Positions 23,360 to 34,690 of a DNA stretch of 64,000 nucleotides are shown piece by piece. The translations under genes were made by a program, and so were the position numbers. Each line of letters starts with the position of its first letter. Position 1 is the first letter of the stretch. Source of the DNA: Symbiodinium natans (Eukaryota > Sar > Dinophyceae > Suessiales > Symbiodiniaceae); the NCBI GenBank assembly GCA_905221605.1, contig CAJNDS010002324.1, positions 248,501-312,500 of the forward strand, in the 5' to 3' direction. The notes below the pieces were generated by a model that saw only the letters and a list, made by a program, of their open reading frames with translations, did not search any database and was not told where the DNA came from.

Positions 23360-23617
23360 GAAGAGCATAGAGTGAAGTGCATAGAGTCAAGTGCATAGAG
23401 TGAAGTGCATAGAGTGAAGTGCATAGAGTGAAGTGCATAGAGTGAAGTGCATAGAGTGAAGTGCATAGAGTGAATTGCGTAGAGTGAATTGCATAGAGTG
23501 AAGTGCATAGAGTGAAGTGCATAGAGTGAAGTGCATAGAGTCAAGTGCATAGAGTGAATTGCATAGAGTCAACTGCATAGAGTGAAGTGCATAGAGTGAG
23601 TTGCATAGAGTGAAGTA
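23360..23617 (+). repeat. 14-bp minisatellite, unit GAAGTGCATAGAGT
   Basis: About 18 head-to-tail copies with scattered G/C and A/T substitutions (GTCAAG, GAATTG, GTAGAG variants). Fourteen is not a multiple of three, so a long minus-strand frame with a Tyr/Leu/His-rich repeating peptide is an artefact. Confidence 0.95.
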
Positions 23618-23715
23618 GAAGTTAATAGAAATTACGAGATTTACGTAGAATTTAGTAGACCTTCGTACCCAGTCCTAGATTTCCAAATTAAAATTACTCT
23701 TTCTAAGGCGGCGGG

Positions 23716-24412
23716 CTGGGTTGACATCGCCAATCGGGATTGCAACCCTCTGCGGGTTTCGGCGTGGTCGCGGTGCTAAAGCCGTCGTTTTTTTACGTTT
23801 CTTTCTGGCCGCGGACAACCCTCTGCGGGTAATCGCCGGGTCGCGGTGCTAAAGCCGTCGTTTTTTTACGTTTCTCGATGTGCGCGGACAACCCTCTGCG
23901 GGTTTCGGCGTGGTCGCAGTGCAAAAACCGTCGTTTTTTTACGTTTCTTGATTTGCGCGGACAACCCTCTGCGGGTTTCGGCGTGGTCGCGGTGCTAAAA
24001 CCGTCGTTTTTTTTACGTTTCTTGATTTGCGCGGACAACCCTCTGCGAGTAATCGCCGGGTCGCTCTGCTAAAACCATCGTTTTTTACGTTTCTTGATTT
24101 GCGCGGACAACCCTCTGCGGGTAATCGCCGGGTCGCGGTGCCAAAGCCGTCGTTTTTTTACGTTTCTTTCTGGCCGCGGACAACCCTCTGCGGGTAATCG
24201 CCGGGTCGCGGTGCTAAAACCGTGTTTGGAACTTTTTTTCGTGGCCGCAGACAACCCTCTGCGGGTTTCGGCTTTGGCGCGGTGCCAAAACCGTCGTGCT
24301 TTTGCGTTTTTTGACATACAAACGTAACCCCTCTGCGGGTTTCGGCGTTGGCGCGGTGCCAAAACCATCGTGTTTTTGCGTTTCTTGACATGCAAACCGT
24401 AGTGTTTTTGTG
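23716..24412 (+). repeat. 72-74-bp tandem satellite, nine units plus a decayed one
   Basis: The core ACCCTCTGCGGG recurs at 23,744, 23,816, 23,889, 23,962, 24,036, 24,108, 24,181, 24,252 and ~24,324, i.e. every 71-74 bases. Each unit carries a short hairpin (AACCC-TCTGC-GGGTT in its best form), a GGTCGCGGTGC block and a run of 6-8 T before ACGTTTCTT. Two alternating variants after the core (GTTTCGG and GTAATCGCC) suggest a higher-order pattern. Lys/Arg-rich minus-strand frames across it shift with unit length and are unlikely to be protein. Confidence 0.95.
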
Positions 24413-24479
24413 TTTTTTTTTTCGACTTGTGTAGTATAGACGTAGTACGCCCGCTAACTTCAGATGTATTGAAGGCCGA

Positions 24480-24670
24480 TGAAGTGTACACAGTTGACCA
24501 CAAGTGCATGGCATTCAACTCCACACACTTGAATGCCATGCAGTTCAAGTGCATATACACGTCCAGTACACAAGTGCAGTGTACAAGTGACTATGCAACC
24601 ATGTAAGTGCATACATTTCTCCAAGTGCATATACTTCGAGTGCAAAGAGTCAACTGCATGGACTCAACGC
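24480..24670 (+). repeat. Degenerate AAGTGCA-type repeat
   Basis: AAGTGCA or close variants recur about every 10-20 bases. The end (TGCAAAGAGTCAACTGCATG) is nearly the unit of the minisatellite at 23,360-23,617, so this is probably its decayed continuation on the other side of the 73-bp array. Confidence 0.7.
24505..24542. repeat. Perfect 14-bp inverted repeat with 10-nt loop
   Basis: TGCATGGCATTCAA (24,505-24,518) is exactly reverse-complemented at 24,529-24,542, with loop CTCCACACAC between. It can form a stable hairpin or cruciform. Confidence 0.95.
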
Positions 24671-26772
24671 ACGGCAAATCGATGCTTTCGGGCCATCCCT
24701 CTTCTAGTTTGCCATGCGAGCAGATTCGATATCGGTTGTACATCGCAGCAGTACAGGAATCCAGCCTGAGCTTCTGTAGAAGGACTCTGCTGATGTCCTT
24801 GGCCTGGCAGCTTGCCAGCGCGGCGGTGCTGTACCAGGCAACAGCAGTGCGTGACCTTTAGACCATGTTAGACCTCGCTAGGATTCGGGCCCCCAAGAAT
24901 GATGTCCAGCATTTCTGTACTTCGTGTTGGTGGGACAGAATCGAGAATGCCAATGCAGGAGCCAATCAAGCAAGCATCCTTTGTGAACACGCCCAACTAC
25001 AAGGCAGATGGTGCCGTTGCGGCCAGACAAGTTTGTTTGCCAAGTTCCGTGTCCAAGGCACAGTGGCGTGCCACACGCATACCCAAGACCCCACAGCACA
25101 CCACCTCGCTGCAGGCTTCAGACAGCTTGCGAGCACAGTTGTGGGTCCGGAACCTACGCAGCATCGCTGTCACGGCCATTTTGCAGTTCGAAGAGTCACA
25201 CAAAACGAGACTAGAATGACTAGAGATGTGGAGCGCCTTTTGCGCACAGGTTCTTGCAGTTGTGTGCACGGTGGGTCTTGCTCCGAACTCAGCACTTCGA
25301 TCCAGAGATATGAATCGGAATGCCCCAAATCCGCTGCCTGGTTTCGTCTAGGATATCATGTTGAGTAGAGTCGAGTCGATTTGTGGATGTATTGGGTTGT
25401 ATTCACAGTATTCCTTAAAGTTTAGAGATGTTCAGAGTCTAGTGTAGGTCCATAATTCAGAACAACCCATAATATGACACTTTTTCGCTATGGAAGGCCC
25501 ACCGCTTTGTTGCACTCCCCGGACCCAGAGAGAGCCGAAAGTCCGCGCATCAGATGTCGGTTCTCTGCCGTATGGGATTTGGTCTGAGATATGCGACTTT
25601 TTTGGTAAGCTGATACGTGCACAGCGGAGTGAATGGCTCACAACTCAGACAGACAAGCGTCAGCATGATGAACGTACAATAGAGACAGCAAAGGTGGACC
25701 CGAATTCCAGCTTTGTTCTGCGCTGACCACTCAGGTCGGGTCAGCTCTGGACTCAGCTGTTCGTTTAAAGGAGTTGGATGAGGAAATCGAGATGCAGATC
25801 GTTCTGATTTGAACAGCACGCCGCTGGTTACAATGGCCTGAGATTCACAGAGCGCCTCTTTCCATGGTTTCTTTGCCAACGGTGCCCAGGTCGGGTGGAT
25901 GTCCATACCTTAGCTGCCCCAGCATATTCCTGTGAGCAAGCTTCACAAGCTGCTGCCCGCTGGGCCAGTGGAACCTGAGTCAAGCAGATGTGGTCGGGTG
26001 AGTTTTTTCCCTCGCGAACGGCCACGCAGTACTTTCAAGCCGCATTGTGCTGATGTTCCTGCGGAAGTCCTGGCTCTCTTTGCACCCGGACATGACTATG
26101 ACTAAGGTTCAAGACAACCCCGGGTCAGGTATCCTGAAGAGGCGCCTCTGAATGGTGCTCGCACTTGAGCAGGGCTCATTTCGGAGGGTTTGTGTCTGAC
26201 GCGTCTGAATCGTGGAGATGGCAGTAGAAACCTTGGCCATGGAGCCTGTAATGGAGCCTCTGGTTGAAACCATAGCGCCGGTCAGGAGGATACATGTGGC
26301 CGCACGCTGGCTTCTTGATGCAGATGTGCCTGCCCATCGACATTCTGTGTTCAGCTGCCTGACCTCTCTGAAGCTGCTGATGTCCAGCTGAGTTGAGTTA
26401 GTTGGAGTAGAAGCAGATGCACCAACCTTTTCACTGCTTGGCTAGGGCGTGCCTTTGTTTCACCGCCCTGGGCCCCGCTCTTCTAAAGCAGTTTCGTTCG
26501 GCTGCATGCTTTCCCCGTCCAGCATGCACTGATTCGTGCTGCCGTGCGGCCAGCACGAGAATGCACCGGCTTGCTCTGAGAAACATGGACCGAGATGATT
26601 GAACTTCGTGCTGTGTTGCTGGGCCATTCCAACCCGTTTAATGCTTGCTTTCGGAATCGTTCTCACGCACGCCATTCAACCACGTTTTGCGTTCGATGTC
26701 TTATTCCGCGGCCGTGCTTTGCAACTGGAAGGCTGCGTGAAGCCCTGAAACACGCGAGGCTGCTCTAAAGCC
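24671..26772. other. No supported gene
   Basis: One frame at 24,899-25,219 is partly protein-like (VTAILQFEESHKTRLE at its end) but not identifiable. The rest holds nothing recognisable. Confidence 0.4.
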
Positions 26773-27168
26773 GTGCTGGGTAGGAAGGCGTCTCGCTCAC
26801 ACCGAGAGGTTGAAGATCAGCTTTTGAGGGAAGATACTGTGTGGAAATTCGGTTTCAGCCAGAAGAGATGGAGTGGCCTGCTGCAAGAATCTGGTCTCAC
26901 ATCCACTTCTTCTGGCTGTGTCGATGCATGGTGCCGTTCGTTAAGCCGGCTGATCTGCTTACCTGATGGGCTTCGCCTGAGGCTGTGCTTTTGGCTGCAG
27001 AAAGTTGGGTTCAGCACGAGCAGCCATGAGGCCATGACTCAGGTGTCACTAGACCACGCAGGGGCACCGAAGCCACTCCACCTCACCATGAAGAATGGGC
27101 AAAGCGTACTGTGCCTAGTACCGCGGGGTGTGTTCCCCACCAGCATATCAATTCCAGCCAACCTTTGA
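26773..27168 (+). other. Candidate exons, unrecognised
   Basis: The frame contains two protein-like parts: a helical EVEDQLLREDTVWKFGF near its start and a terminal segment (HLTMKNGQSVLCLVPRG) ending in TGA just before a telomere-like motif. The Cys/Leu-rich middle may be intron. No family recognised. Confidence 0.3.
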
Positions 27169-27200
27169 CCCTAGACCCTAAACTTCCTAAACCCTAAACT
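27169..27200 (-). repeat. Interstitial telomere-type motif (CCCTAAA)
   Basis: CCCTAGACCCTAAAC followed by CCTAAACCCTAAACT gives about four CCCTAAA-type units with small breaks. Dinoflagellate telomeres are TTTAGGG-type. Confidence 0.7.
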
Positions 27201-27351
27201 GGCGGAGTAGCAGGGTAGCAACATATCCTGGAGCTTCCTGCCGAAGATGACAGAGGAAGCGGCCCTCTTCTTAGCCCTTCGATAAGGCTCCAACGAGTCC
27301 CGAAAGGCGCATCAGCCGCGCATTGAGGCCAAAGATGGCGTCGAGTCCGCT

Positions 27352-27713
27352 GTGTCCAGCAACCCTATGGGGTTGCCCTTGAAGGAGCTCCGGAGGTTAA
27401 AGGACCGCCCAGAAGATCCTTCTGATGCGCTGCGGGCCGTGAGTCGCAAGCTGGGCAGGACCAATTTCAGGACGAGGAAGGCCAGCCGGTCAAGCTGGAC
27501 GAAGAGTCCGCTCCCGAGCTGTTCCCTTCCCTTGACTTTGATGTCATCATTCCTGTGCTCTCTCATCCTTGAAAGCCTTGAGGCAGTTTGTTGATGCACT
27601 GCTTTCCCGGCTGACGGGGTCGATCTCGACCTCACATGCTGAGTCGCCGCCTGACTTTGCGGCTGTCGACATGGTTCATGTGTTTTCATGTCCTGTGCCA
27701 GCCATGTCTTGAG
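27352..27713 (+). other. Candidate exons upstream of the WD40 gene
   Basis: Three adjacent blocks in different frames look coding. They include KELRRLKDRPEDPSDALRAV, then DEEGQPVKLDEESAPELFP running on as SLDFDVIIPVLS, then ALRQFVDALLSRLTGS. They may be N-terminal exons of the WD40 gene or the 3' end of another gene; no domain decides this. Confidence 0.35.
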
Positions 27714-27739
27714 CATGCCAGGCGACGGCGCTGGGATGT

Positions 27740-30700
27740 GGAGCTCCGGACGTTGTTCAAGAAGATCGACGCTAGCTGCTCCGAAAGCGTGACATGGGAG
27801 GCTTCCGGCTTGCTCTGCTATGTTCTGCTAGCTCTCCTCTTCACGCAGCTTCCTGCTCTGAGCCAATGCCACCCGCAAAGCTTCTTCCTTTCACAATTTC
27901 ACAGGAGTTCACAAACTACATGCTCTTCCATGCCCCGGGCTTCGGCTCTGCAGACGGTGCCTGCGAGCAGGGCACCTCAGGGCAGATCATGAGAAGATCA
28001 TGTGAATCTGGTGATGCCAGACAGGTTCGATTCGGCTGTTCCGCTTTCGTGTGCATGCGCCTGCAGAGTGCCCGCTGAGGTTGTCCCACAATGCTGCGGC
28101 AGCTGAAGCCCTGGCGGGTGCTTGGCAATGTGGCCACATGGAGCGACTTGCAATGTCAAAAGAACTGACCAGAATGCAAAAACGAGTAGCAGAAAAAGTG
28201 TCAGAATACGACAAGCCCTTCTTCCGACCAGAAGCGTCAAAAGCATTCCTCATTCAACAAGCCAGATGCAGGACATGATCAATAACATTGCGGTCGTCTA
28301 TGAGTTCGCCAACAAGCAGGACAGCAGTAACGCGCAAGCCCCAGGTCTTCAGCAGGGTAGCTCTTCCATTCCGGCCCCCCCCCCCTCCCCCCCCTTAACC
28401 CCTTACAACCCCCTTCCCCCCTTTTAACCCGAGGCTGCTAGCAGCGCCCCGGCTGGCCATGCCCGGAGGCATCAGAAGCCAGAAAAGCTGAGAGAGCATG
28501 CTGACCGGAAGCTGACGGGATCATGCTCGCCCGCGCCATCTCTGGCCTGTTGGATGTGTGTCAGGTATATCACCGCCGGGCGGGATGGATTCGTCAAGGC
28601 GCCGAACTTGCCCCTGAGCTCTCAGACTGGCTGTGCTCAACCCGGCTCTGCACTGTGCTGATTAAGATGGGGAGGTCTGGCATCCAAACCTCACACTGCA
28701 CAAGGAGATTGATGCCAGCCACTCAGCTCTGCATGTTCAACTGCAGCTTCAAGTGCTTCAACTGCCGGGCCATCGGGAATCTTGATTTCAGGTAGGACAG
28801 ACCAGCAGCTGGCTTTCGGCATGCTGTTGGATGCAGAAGCCAGGGCCAAAGTGATCGGAATGCCTTGCAGGGCCACATGACATGCAGTGCAGATTGCCCT
28901 AAAATTTGCCTCCCCCGCATTTCGATCGAGTCGCGGAGTGGAGGGTGCCTTAAAAGATTCTGTACAAATTCTCATCACATCTCTCCCGAAGAGGTTGGAG
29001 GGGAAGGCGCTTGATGCACAAATCCGTCTCCCTGCCCCACGTCCAACTCTTCCTCCGCCTCCGCCTCCAACCTCCTGCTCTTGGTTCCAGCTGTTCGGTC
29101 TGTGGCTTTGCCCGCTTGATTTTGAGCTATTGTTGGGCCAAGGTTCCCTCAAAGTTTCCATGACTCCACCTTTACTTGCTAAGGTCCAGAAAGCTGGCAG
29201 TGGCTTCATCAAGCCAGACCGCCCGGTGGTGTGCGAGCTTGCTGCGTAGTACGGGTTAGAGAAGCTTCGGGTCCATGCATTCGTTTTGCCGCCATCTGGA
29301 GCAAAGGCTTCCGCATCTTCTTCTATGACAGCTCCCTAAGCCCGGCTCTCAGAAGGGCACTTGGAGGAGCTGTGCCACGGGCCTCAAGCCTGCAAGGCCC
29401 GATCACCCACATCGATCACAAGGACGGCACGCCTCTCCCCTAGCAGCGTGGTCCAAGAGACCTTGCGGGGATACTGTACCGGGATATTTGTTCGCCTTCT
29501 GGTACTTCCGTATAGTATTAATCGTATCAATTATATTCATATCAATATGAATATTATTATTAATAATAATATGAATAGTAATGATAATACTAACAATAAT
29601 AAGAATAGTAATGATAATGATAATAATGATAATAATGATGATAATGATAATAATGATGATAATGATAATAATGATAATAATGATAATAATGATAATAATG
29701 ATAATAATGATAATAATGATAATAATGATAATAATGATAATAATGATAATAATGATAATAATGATAATAATGATAATAATGATAATAATGATAGTAATCA
29801 TAATAAGCATAATAGTGATAATAATGATCTTTGACAATCGAAGCCATGGCCAAGGCCCCTGTGCCTGGGATATACGGAGTTTGGCTCTCGGGCTGAGTGC
29901 AAGAATCTCTTGGAGAGTTGGGCTTGAGGACCATGACGTTAATTCTTGTGCACGCGCGCCCCGGTCCTCTCAGTTCCCACGAAAACAAGAGCTCGGAGAA
30001 GGAGATCCTGATGGTGGGTTCGAGCGCCCAGTTGGCCACAGCCAGCTAAGTCAGACAAAATCAGACCGGTATGTGGCAGTTGGAAGTTTGCGTGCCTGGT
30101 GTGAGTCATTGAGGCGACGATAAAGGGTATGCTGGAATCTGAGATGCCATGGCTGCCACGCCACAGTGCCACAAGCTAGAGACTGGAACATGCGTGTCAT
30201 ATCTAGCCCACCTTAACCACATCCTTGTCGAAGTTGTCTAGAGATGCACGAGCCCCATACTCTCATGTCGTGTGTGACCTCCATGCCTTGGTCAGAAAAA
30301 GGGGAGTCCAAGGTGAGCGTCTACCCCCTAGATGCCAACGACTGGCTCGATCAAGAGCCAAAGTCTGAAGGGAAGCCGGACAGCGATGGCTTGAAGGTCA
30401 AGAAGATGCCCCTCTGTCAGCAAATAACCCCCCTTGAGTGTGGCCAAAATGCCCAATGTTCTGCTCCTGTGGTCCGTGATTAGGTCCCGAACGAAGTACC
30501 ACAAAGACTGGGTCACGAAGGCCGGATGCATTTGGCTGTTTCCGCTGTCGGAGGACATCAGATTTCAACGCGAGGTTGGCTTCGTCTCGCAACTGCAAGC
30601 CATGGTGACTTGCAGCCTGGATGGCGAAATCAACATCTGCGATGTTCACACCAACCAGCAGCTCCGCATCAAGTTCAGATGGGGGAATGGGGGTGGGGGC

Positions 30701-33700
30701 GCTTCAGAAGGTAAAGAGGGGTTTAGAAGTTTAGAACGGGAGATAATGGGACGGTTGCTGATGGGATGTCGGCCAACCCCCCGCCAAAACACAACGAGCT
30801 CAGCCACGGAGAGTGAGGGAGTGTTTGTCTCACTTCCTTGTAGACGCATCTCAAAACTCGAGGCGAAAGGAAGGCCGCGATGCTGTCAGGCTTCACAAAA
30901 AAGGCTCGAACAGAGCTGCAAGTGTGAGATTTGGAGCTGATTCAAGAGCAAGACGGGACATTTGGATCATGTGGCATGCGTTTCCCTACAAGCACCACGC
31001 CACGTAGGCACATTCGTGGCAGTTCAGTTCTACCTGCCTGAAAGTCTCAGAACTCATTAGGTCGTCATTCTTCAACAAGTCTTGTTTGTCTCGTAGGCGT
31101 TCACTCCTGGTGTTGGTGCACGAACTACAAGTTCTTTGCTTCCGGCGGCCGGGTGCCTATCTGGAATGAGCAGACTGGAGTGGATTGTACCTTGTTGTCC
31201 TTGAAACGCAGCTTCTTGGAGACTGAGGATCGGACAGGCAGATCATCATCTGGAATCCATACACGCAGAAGGCAATGAACTACCTTCAAGGGCCGAGCAC
31301 CCAGCACCCAGGTTCCTCCATAACGGGGTGGAGGGTGGACTACAAACATCTAAGCCGTACAAGACTTCACATCATCTAACAGCCCCCAGCCTTTGCTGCA
31401 TCGCCTCCAGGCATAATGCTCCCGTCTTGGACGTTCTCGTCAACGAGAAGCAGCGCCTTTGCTTGGAGCAGTAAGATTCTTTTTCGTCAACTGTTCGATG
31501 CTGGTCGGCTCTTAGCCATGCAACAGGGATGTGGTCCATGTCTGGCAGTGTTTGGCGAGCTTTGAGGCACCAGCTGATCTCGATGTCCGTTGACAAGGTT
31601 GTCAAGGCTGGTGCATTCTGTCTTTACGATGGGCTCTCATGACTGCCTGTTATCGACAGCTCCAGCATTGTGGACAGCTCTGTGCTGTCCTCATGATCCT
31701 CATGTCAAATGTGTAGAGGTCTGGGATATTCTGAACTACCAGTGCATCCAAACCTTCACAGACAAGACCGAGTACAAGCCGGAGGCAGTGCATTGGGGGG
31801 GCTTAAGCCAGTGATCTCGAAAGCAGTGTCTGATTATAGCCCCCGACGCCCCGGCCATTTCGTTTTCACATTACCATAGTGACCATAGTGCTGCCAGGAC
31901 AGGCTCACGTGCATGGCCTTCGATGAAGAAGGCCACTCTGGAGAGTTTAGGTCCTTGGGCCGTTAGCGTCTGGGGACCCGAAATCTTAAGAACCGGCTGC
32001 CTTAGTTTTCAACGGCGTGGCGGGGGGGAGGGGGGAACTTTTCCCTTCTTGGCCGAGGTTTTGGAGACAAGGAAGAATCAACACTGGATCCCAAAGAATG
32101 ACAAGAATATCAGATGAGAAGAGATAAGAAGCACACAACCCGAGCTCCGCGACCTTTCGGCCCCTCAGAAGCGTAGATCCCTTTCCATGATCTCCCGTGC
32201 AGGGCCTGCTTTGGTACTGTGCTCCAGTCTGATCAACGTGCTGCCTGTCAGTGTCAAGGCCGGGCCTAATTTCAGAGCGCGGGGCTGCTAAGTACGCAGA
32301 GGCACCTCGAAAGTCACTCAAGTTCAGAGAGAGGCAGCTGCAAGGCAGCTCCCCCCCAAGGCCGAAAAGATCCGAAAAGGTTGATTGGCATTTTCGCTGC
32401 ACCGTCCCTGGTGTGAAGGTCCAAACAAGCCGGACGCACCTGGCACCAATAGCACGCTGGCTGCAGTCGTGCTCATATTCAGAACAATAAGCCGTAGCAG
32501 CTGTAGCAGCTCAATATCCTGAACTCGGAGCATGTGCAGCGTCATGCATGGAGCATCGACAGTTTTGGTGCCCTTCTTGTTGTACATAAAGGTTGGTGCG
32601 CTGCACAACGATGTTTTCCACCAGATCATCTCTGGGGACAACACCGGCACCGTGTCGGCGGCTGCCTCGCTGTTGTTTGCCAAGTTCAGCGCGCCATGCC
32701 TTTCACAGCATGAGGTCTGGGACATCAAGACTGGAAAGCTGGAGTTCGAGTTCCGCCGTGCTCATCAGGACTGAGCAAATGCTTGGCTACGTCCACAAGA
32801 TGGCTGACAGCCCTCTGCCCAGGATCACAAGATGACATGCATGGCCTTCGACGAGCCGAAGCGATGTCTGTACACTGGTGGAGAGGCCCAGCAGCTCGGT
32901 TCGCTTTTCGTGCGGGGCTCGGGATCATCCGGTCCAACGTCAGGATGGCTGCGTCAAGCTCTGGAACTTCTCCTCGGGCCAGCAGTCCTGTCCTTGGCAA
33001 AATGACAACGAGGTGGTGTGGCAGTGGCGTGCTATGACAGAACCCAAGCTTGCCGGCCGTAGCCAAACACATTCTCGGACTTGTTTTTTGGGATCCGGCA
33101 AAGGATGCTGTGCAGGATGAATTCCTTCATGTGTGGTATCGAGGCTGCGCAGCTTCACCATGCGCCGGCCTGCAGAGATTCGGAGCTGGCGCCTTGCGGG
33201 GGTTTGGAGGGCAGCGGGGTGGCTGCTTGAAGCCGTCATGCTCAGTTGCTGTGCTTCAATTGTCATGACATCGGTCACAGAGTGGCACCAGTTTGGCATG
33301 TGGTAATCAGAAGAAGCTCCGTTGCATGAGCGCAATGCCGCAGATGAACCCTCTCTACAATCCTCCCCACAGTCTGAAACTGTGCCAAGGTCTGTTGTGG
33401 GCCCAGGAAGGGCCCAACACATTTGTCGTCGGATTGGCGTGGGACAGGCAGCCGAACTACTTCAGAGGTTGAACGACATGTGCTGCTGACGCTTGTCCAT
33501 GCCTCTCAACTCCACACGCTGCGGGCTTCACTACAGAGTACATGCAGTTCCACTGCAGGAAGCCATTGCTGACTTTCTGGTACTTGCGAGTCAGTGTGAC
33601 ATTTGTTCACAAGGTGTCTTGTGCAGATATAAGTTGGATGAGTTCTTGAGCGAGTCTGTGAGAGAGGAGGCCTGAACGATCAAGCAAGCAAGCTCTGGCT

Positions 33701-34690
33701 CCAAGAAACGATCCTGAACAGTTGCCTTTGAACAGGCACAGAAGATACCAACATTAGCAGCATGCCAAGGAGCTTAGATCATCTCATGTGAGATCAGCTC
33801 ACGGTTCATCGCCGACGCAGTACCCCATGGGCCGATGTACCTGTTGCGGAGCAGAGAGCTAAAGAAGGGATGGACGCAGTTGTGTTGGGGGCAAGTCGCA
33901 CCGTTTCTTGGCCTCAGTCCAAGTCTTTTTCGTAACTCGGACTCTGACCACGACACCCAGTATATCCATAATTCTCGCAACGCCGAATGCGCGTAAGCCA
34001 GCTGTCGTGCCTGCTTGGACAACCCATGACACGTTTCTCTTGTCGTCCTTCCCCTTTGCAGCATCAGCGGCAGAGCTGTGCTTAATTTGCGCGAGGCGGA
34101 TTTACATCTGGCCAGACAGCCACAAGCAGCAGGCGCAAAGTTTCCAGTGATAATCTTCGGGCTTGTCTGTAAGGGATACGTGATGTGCGGGACTCGTTTC
34201 TGTGCAGCCCTTGCTGGTCCTCCTTTGTTTGTCAAGCTCGCTCTTTCCTTTGTTGCAGGTGGAGCCGCAGTACGTGTTGGAAGACTTCACTGGACAAGGG
34301 CATACGGACCGGACTCAATGAACTAGTTAGACTATCATTACGGAAAGCTGCAGCCGTGACTGACATCTGAGCGAATCGGGAACTTGAAGCATGGAAGTTT
34401 CTGAGCCAGGATGATGTTACTTGCCTCAGCCGGCTGTCATCGGTCACAGGCCTCCTCGCCACCGGAGGCACCGAACGTAATGCAGTCCCGATGTTGTCGT
34501 GGATTTACCACAACCATGGACAAGCCGACAAGTAGCAAAGGGTTAGATATGAATAGGATCGGACTGAAGATGTGAGCAGTACTTGCCCAGATGAGTCTTA
34601 CATCGTCGACCATGGTGCAGCTTTGCGGAGTTTGAGCAGGTGATGATGGCTACGTTTGCTTTTGGAAGATCCAGGAGCGGTGATGTGCCG
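27740..34690 (+). CDS. EF-hand/WD40 repeat protein, WDR49/WDR64/WDY-like, multi-exon (partial model)
   Basis: EF-hand exon 27,740-27,800 (LRTLFKKIDASCSESVTWE) joins 27,905 onward (EFTNYMLF) over a GC-AG intron. WD40 exons follow: 30,484-30,520; 30,575-~30,676; 31,097-31,147; 31,228-31,291; 31,411-31,470; ~31,719-31,784; 31,898-31,931; 32,592-32,657; 32,715-32,768; 32,823-32,885; 32,944-~33,010; ~33,370-33,470; 34,259-34,306; 34,410-34,476; 34,640-~34,679. Splicing restores blade consensus exactly, e.g. YLQGHNAPVLDVLVNEKQRL, GTVSVWDIKTGKL, LYTGGEDGCVKLWNF, GHTDDVTCLS and LLATGGTERDDGYVCFWK. EF-hand followed by many WD blades and motifs such as RQIIIWNPYT match the WDR49/64/WDY family, often linked to cilia or sperm; in a dinoflagellate a flagellar role is a guess. 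Start, end, the exons at 30,167-30,400 and parts of 31.5-31.7 and 32.0-32.5 kb are unresolved. Confidence 0.85.
28100..28330 (+). other. Coding-like block with a frame break
   Basis: One frame gives a helical peptide (ERLAMSKELTRMQKRVAEKV ... FFRPEASKAFLIQQ) and, one base off, the text continues as MQDMINNIAVVYEFANKQD. The switch lies within about 10 bases near 28,258-28,272, too short for an intron. It lies between the EF-hand and WD40 exons and may be a broken or inserted fragment. Confidence 0.35.
28374..28428 (+). repeat. C-rich low-complexity tract
   Basis: Runs of C with CCTT and AACCCC interruptions, inside a presumed intron of the WD40 gene. Confidence 0.9.
29553..29831 (+). repeat. 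AATAATGAT microsatellite
   Basis: About 280 bases of AAT/GAT triplets, mostly a 9-base AATAATGAT unit between ~29,670 and 29,800. It opens all-Asn/Asp, all-Ile and all-Tyr/His frames on both strands, which are artefacts. Confidence 0.97.

Noticed and set aside
23092-23578. Tyr/Leu/His-rich minus-strand ORFs
   Set aside because: Translation of the 14-bp minisatellite; open because the unit lacks stops in those frames.
23716-24412. Possible CRISPR-like array
   Set aside because: Units are near-identical throughout with no unique spacers, and the genome is eukaryotic. It is a tandem satellite.
24069-24560. 163-codon Lys/Arg-rich minus-strand ORF
   Set aside because: It runs across the 73-bp satellite. 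The repeat length (71-74) keeps shifting frame, so the peptide does not repeat consistently as a protein would.
29403-29837. Poly-Ile and poly-Tyr/His ORFs on the minus strand, poly-Asn/Asp on plus
   Set aside because: Produced entirely by the AATAATGAT microsatellite.
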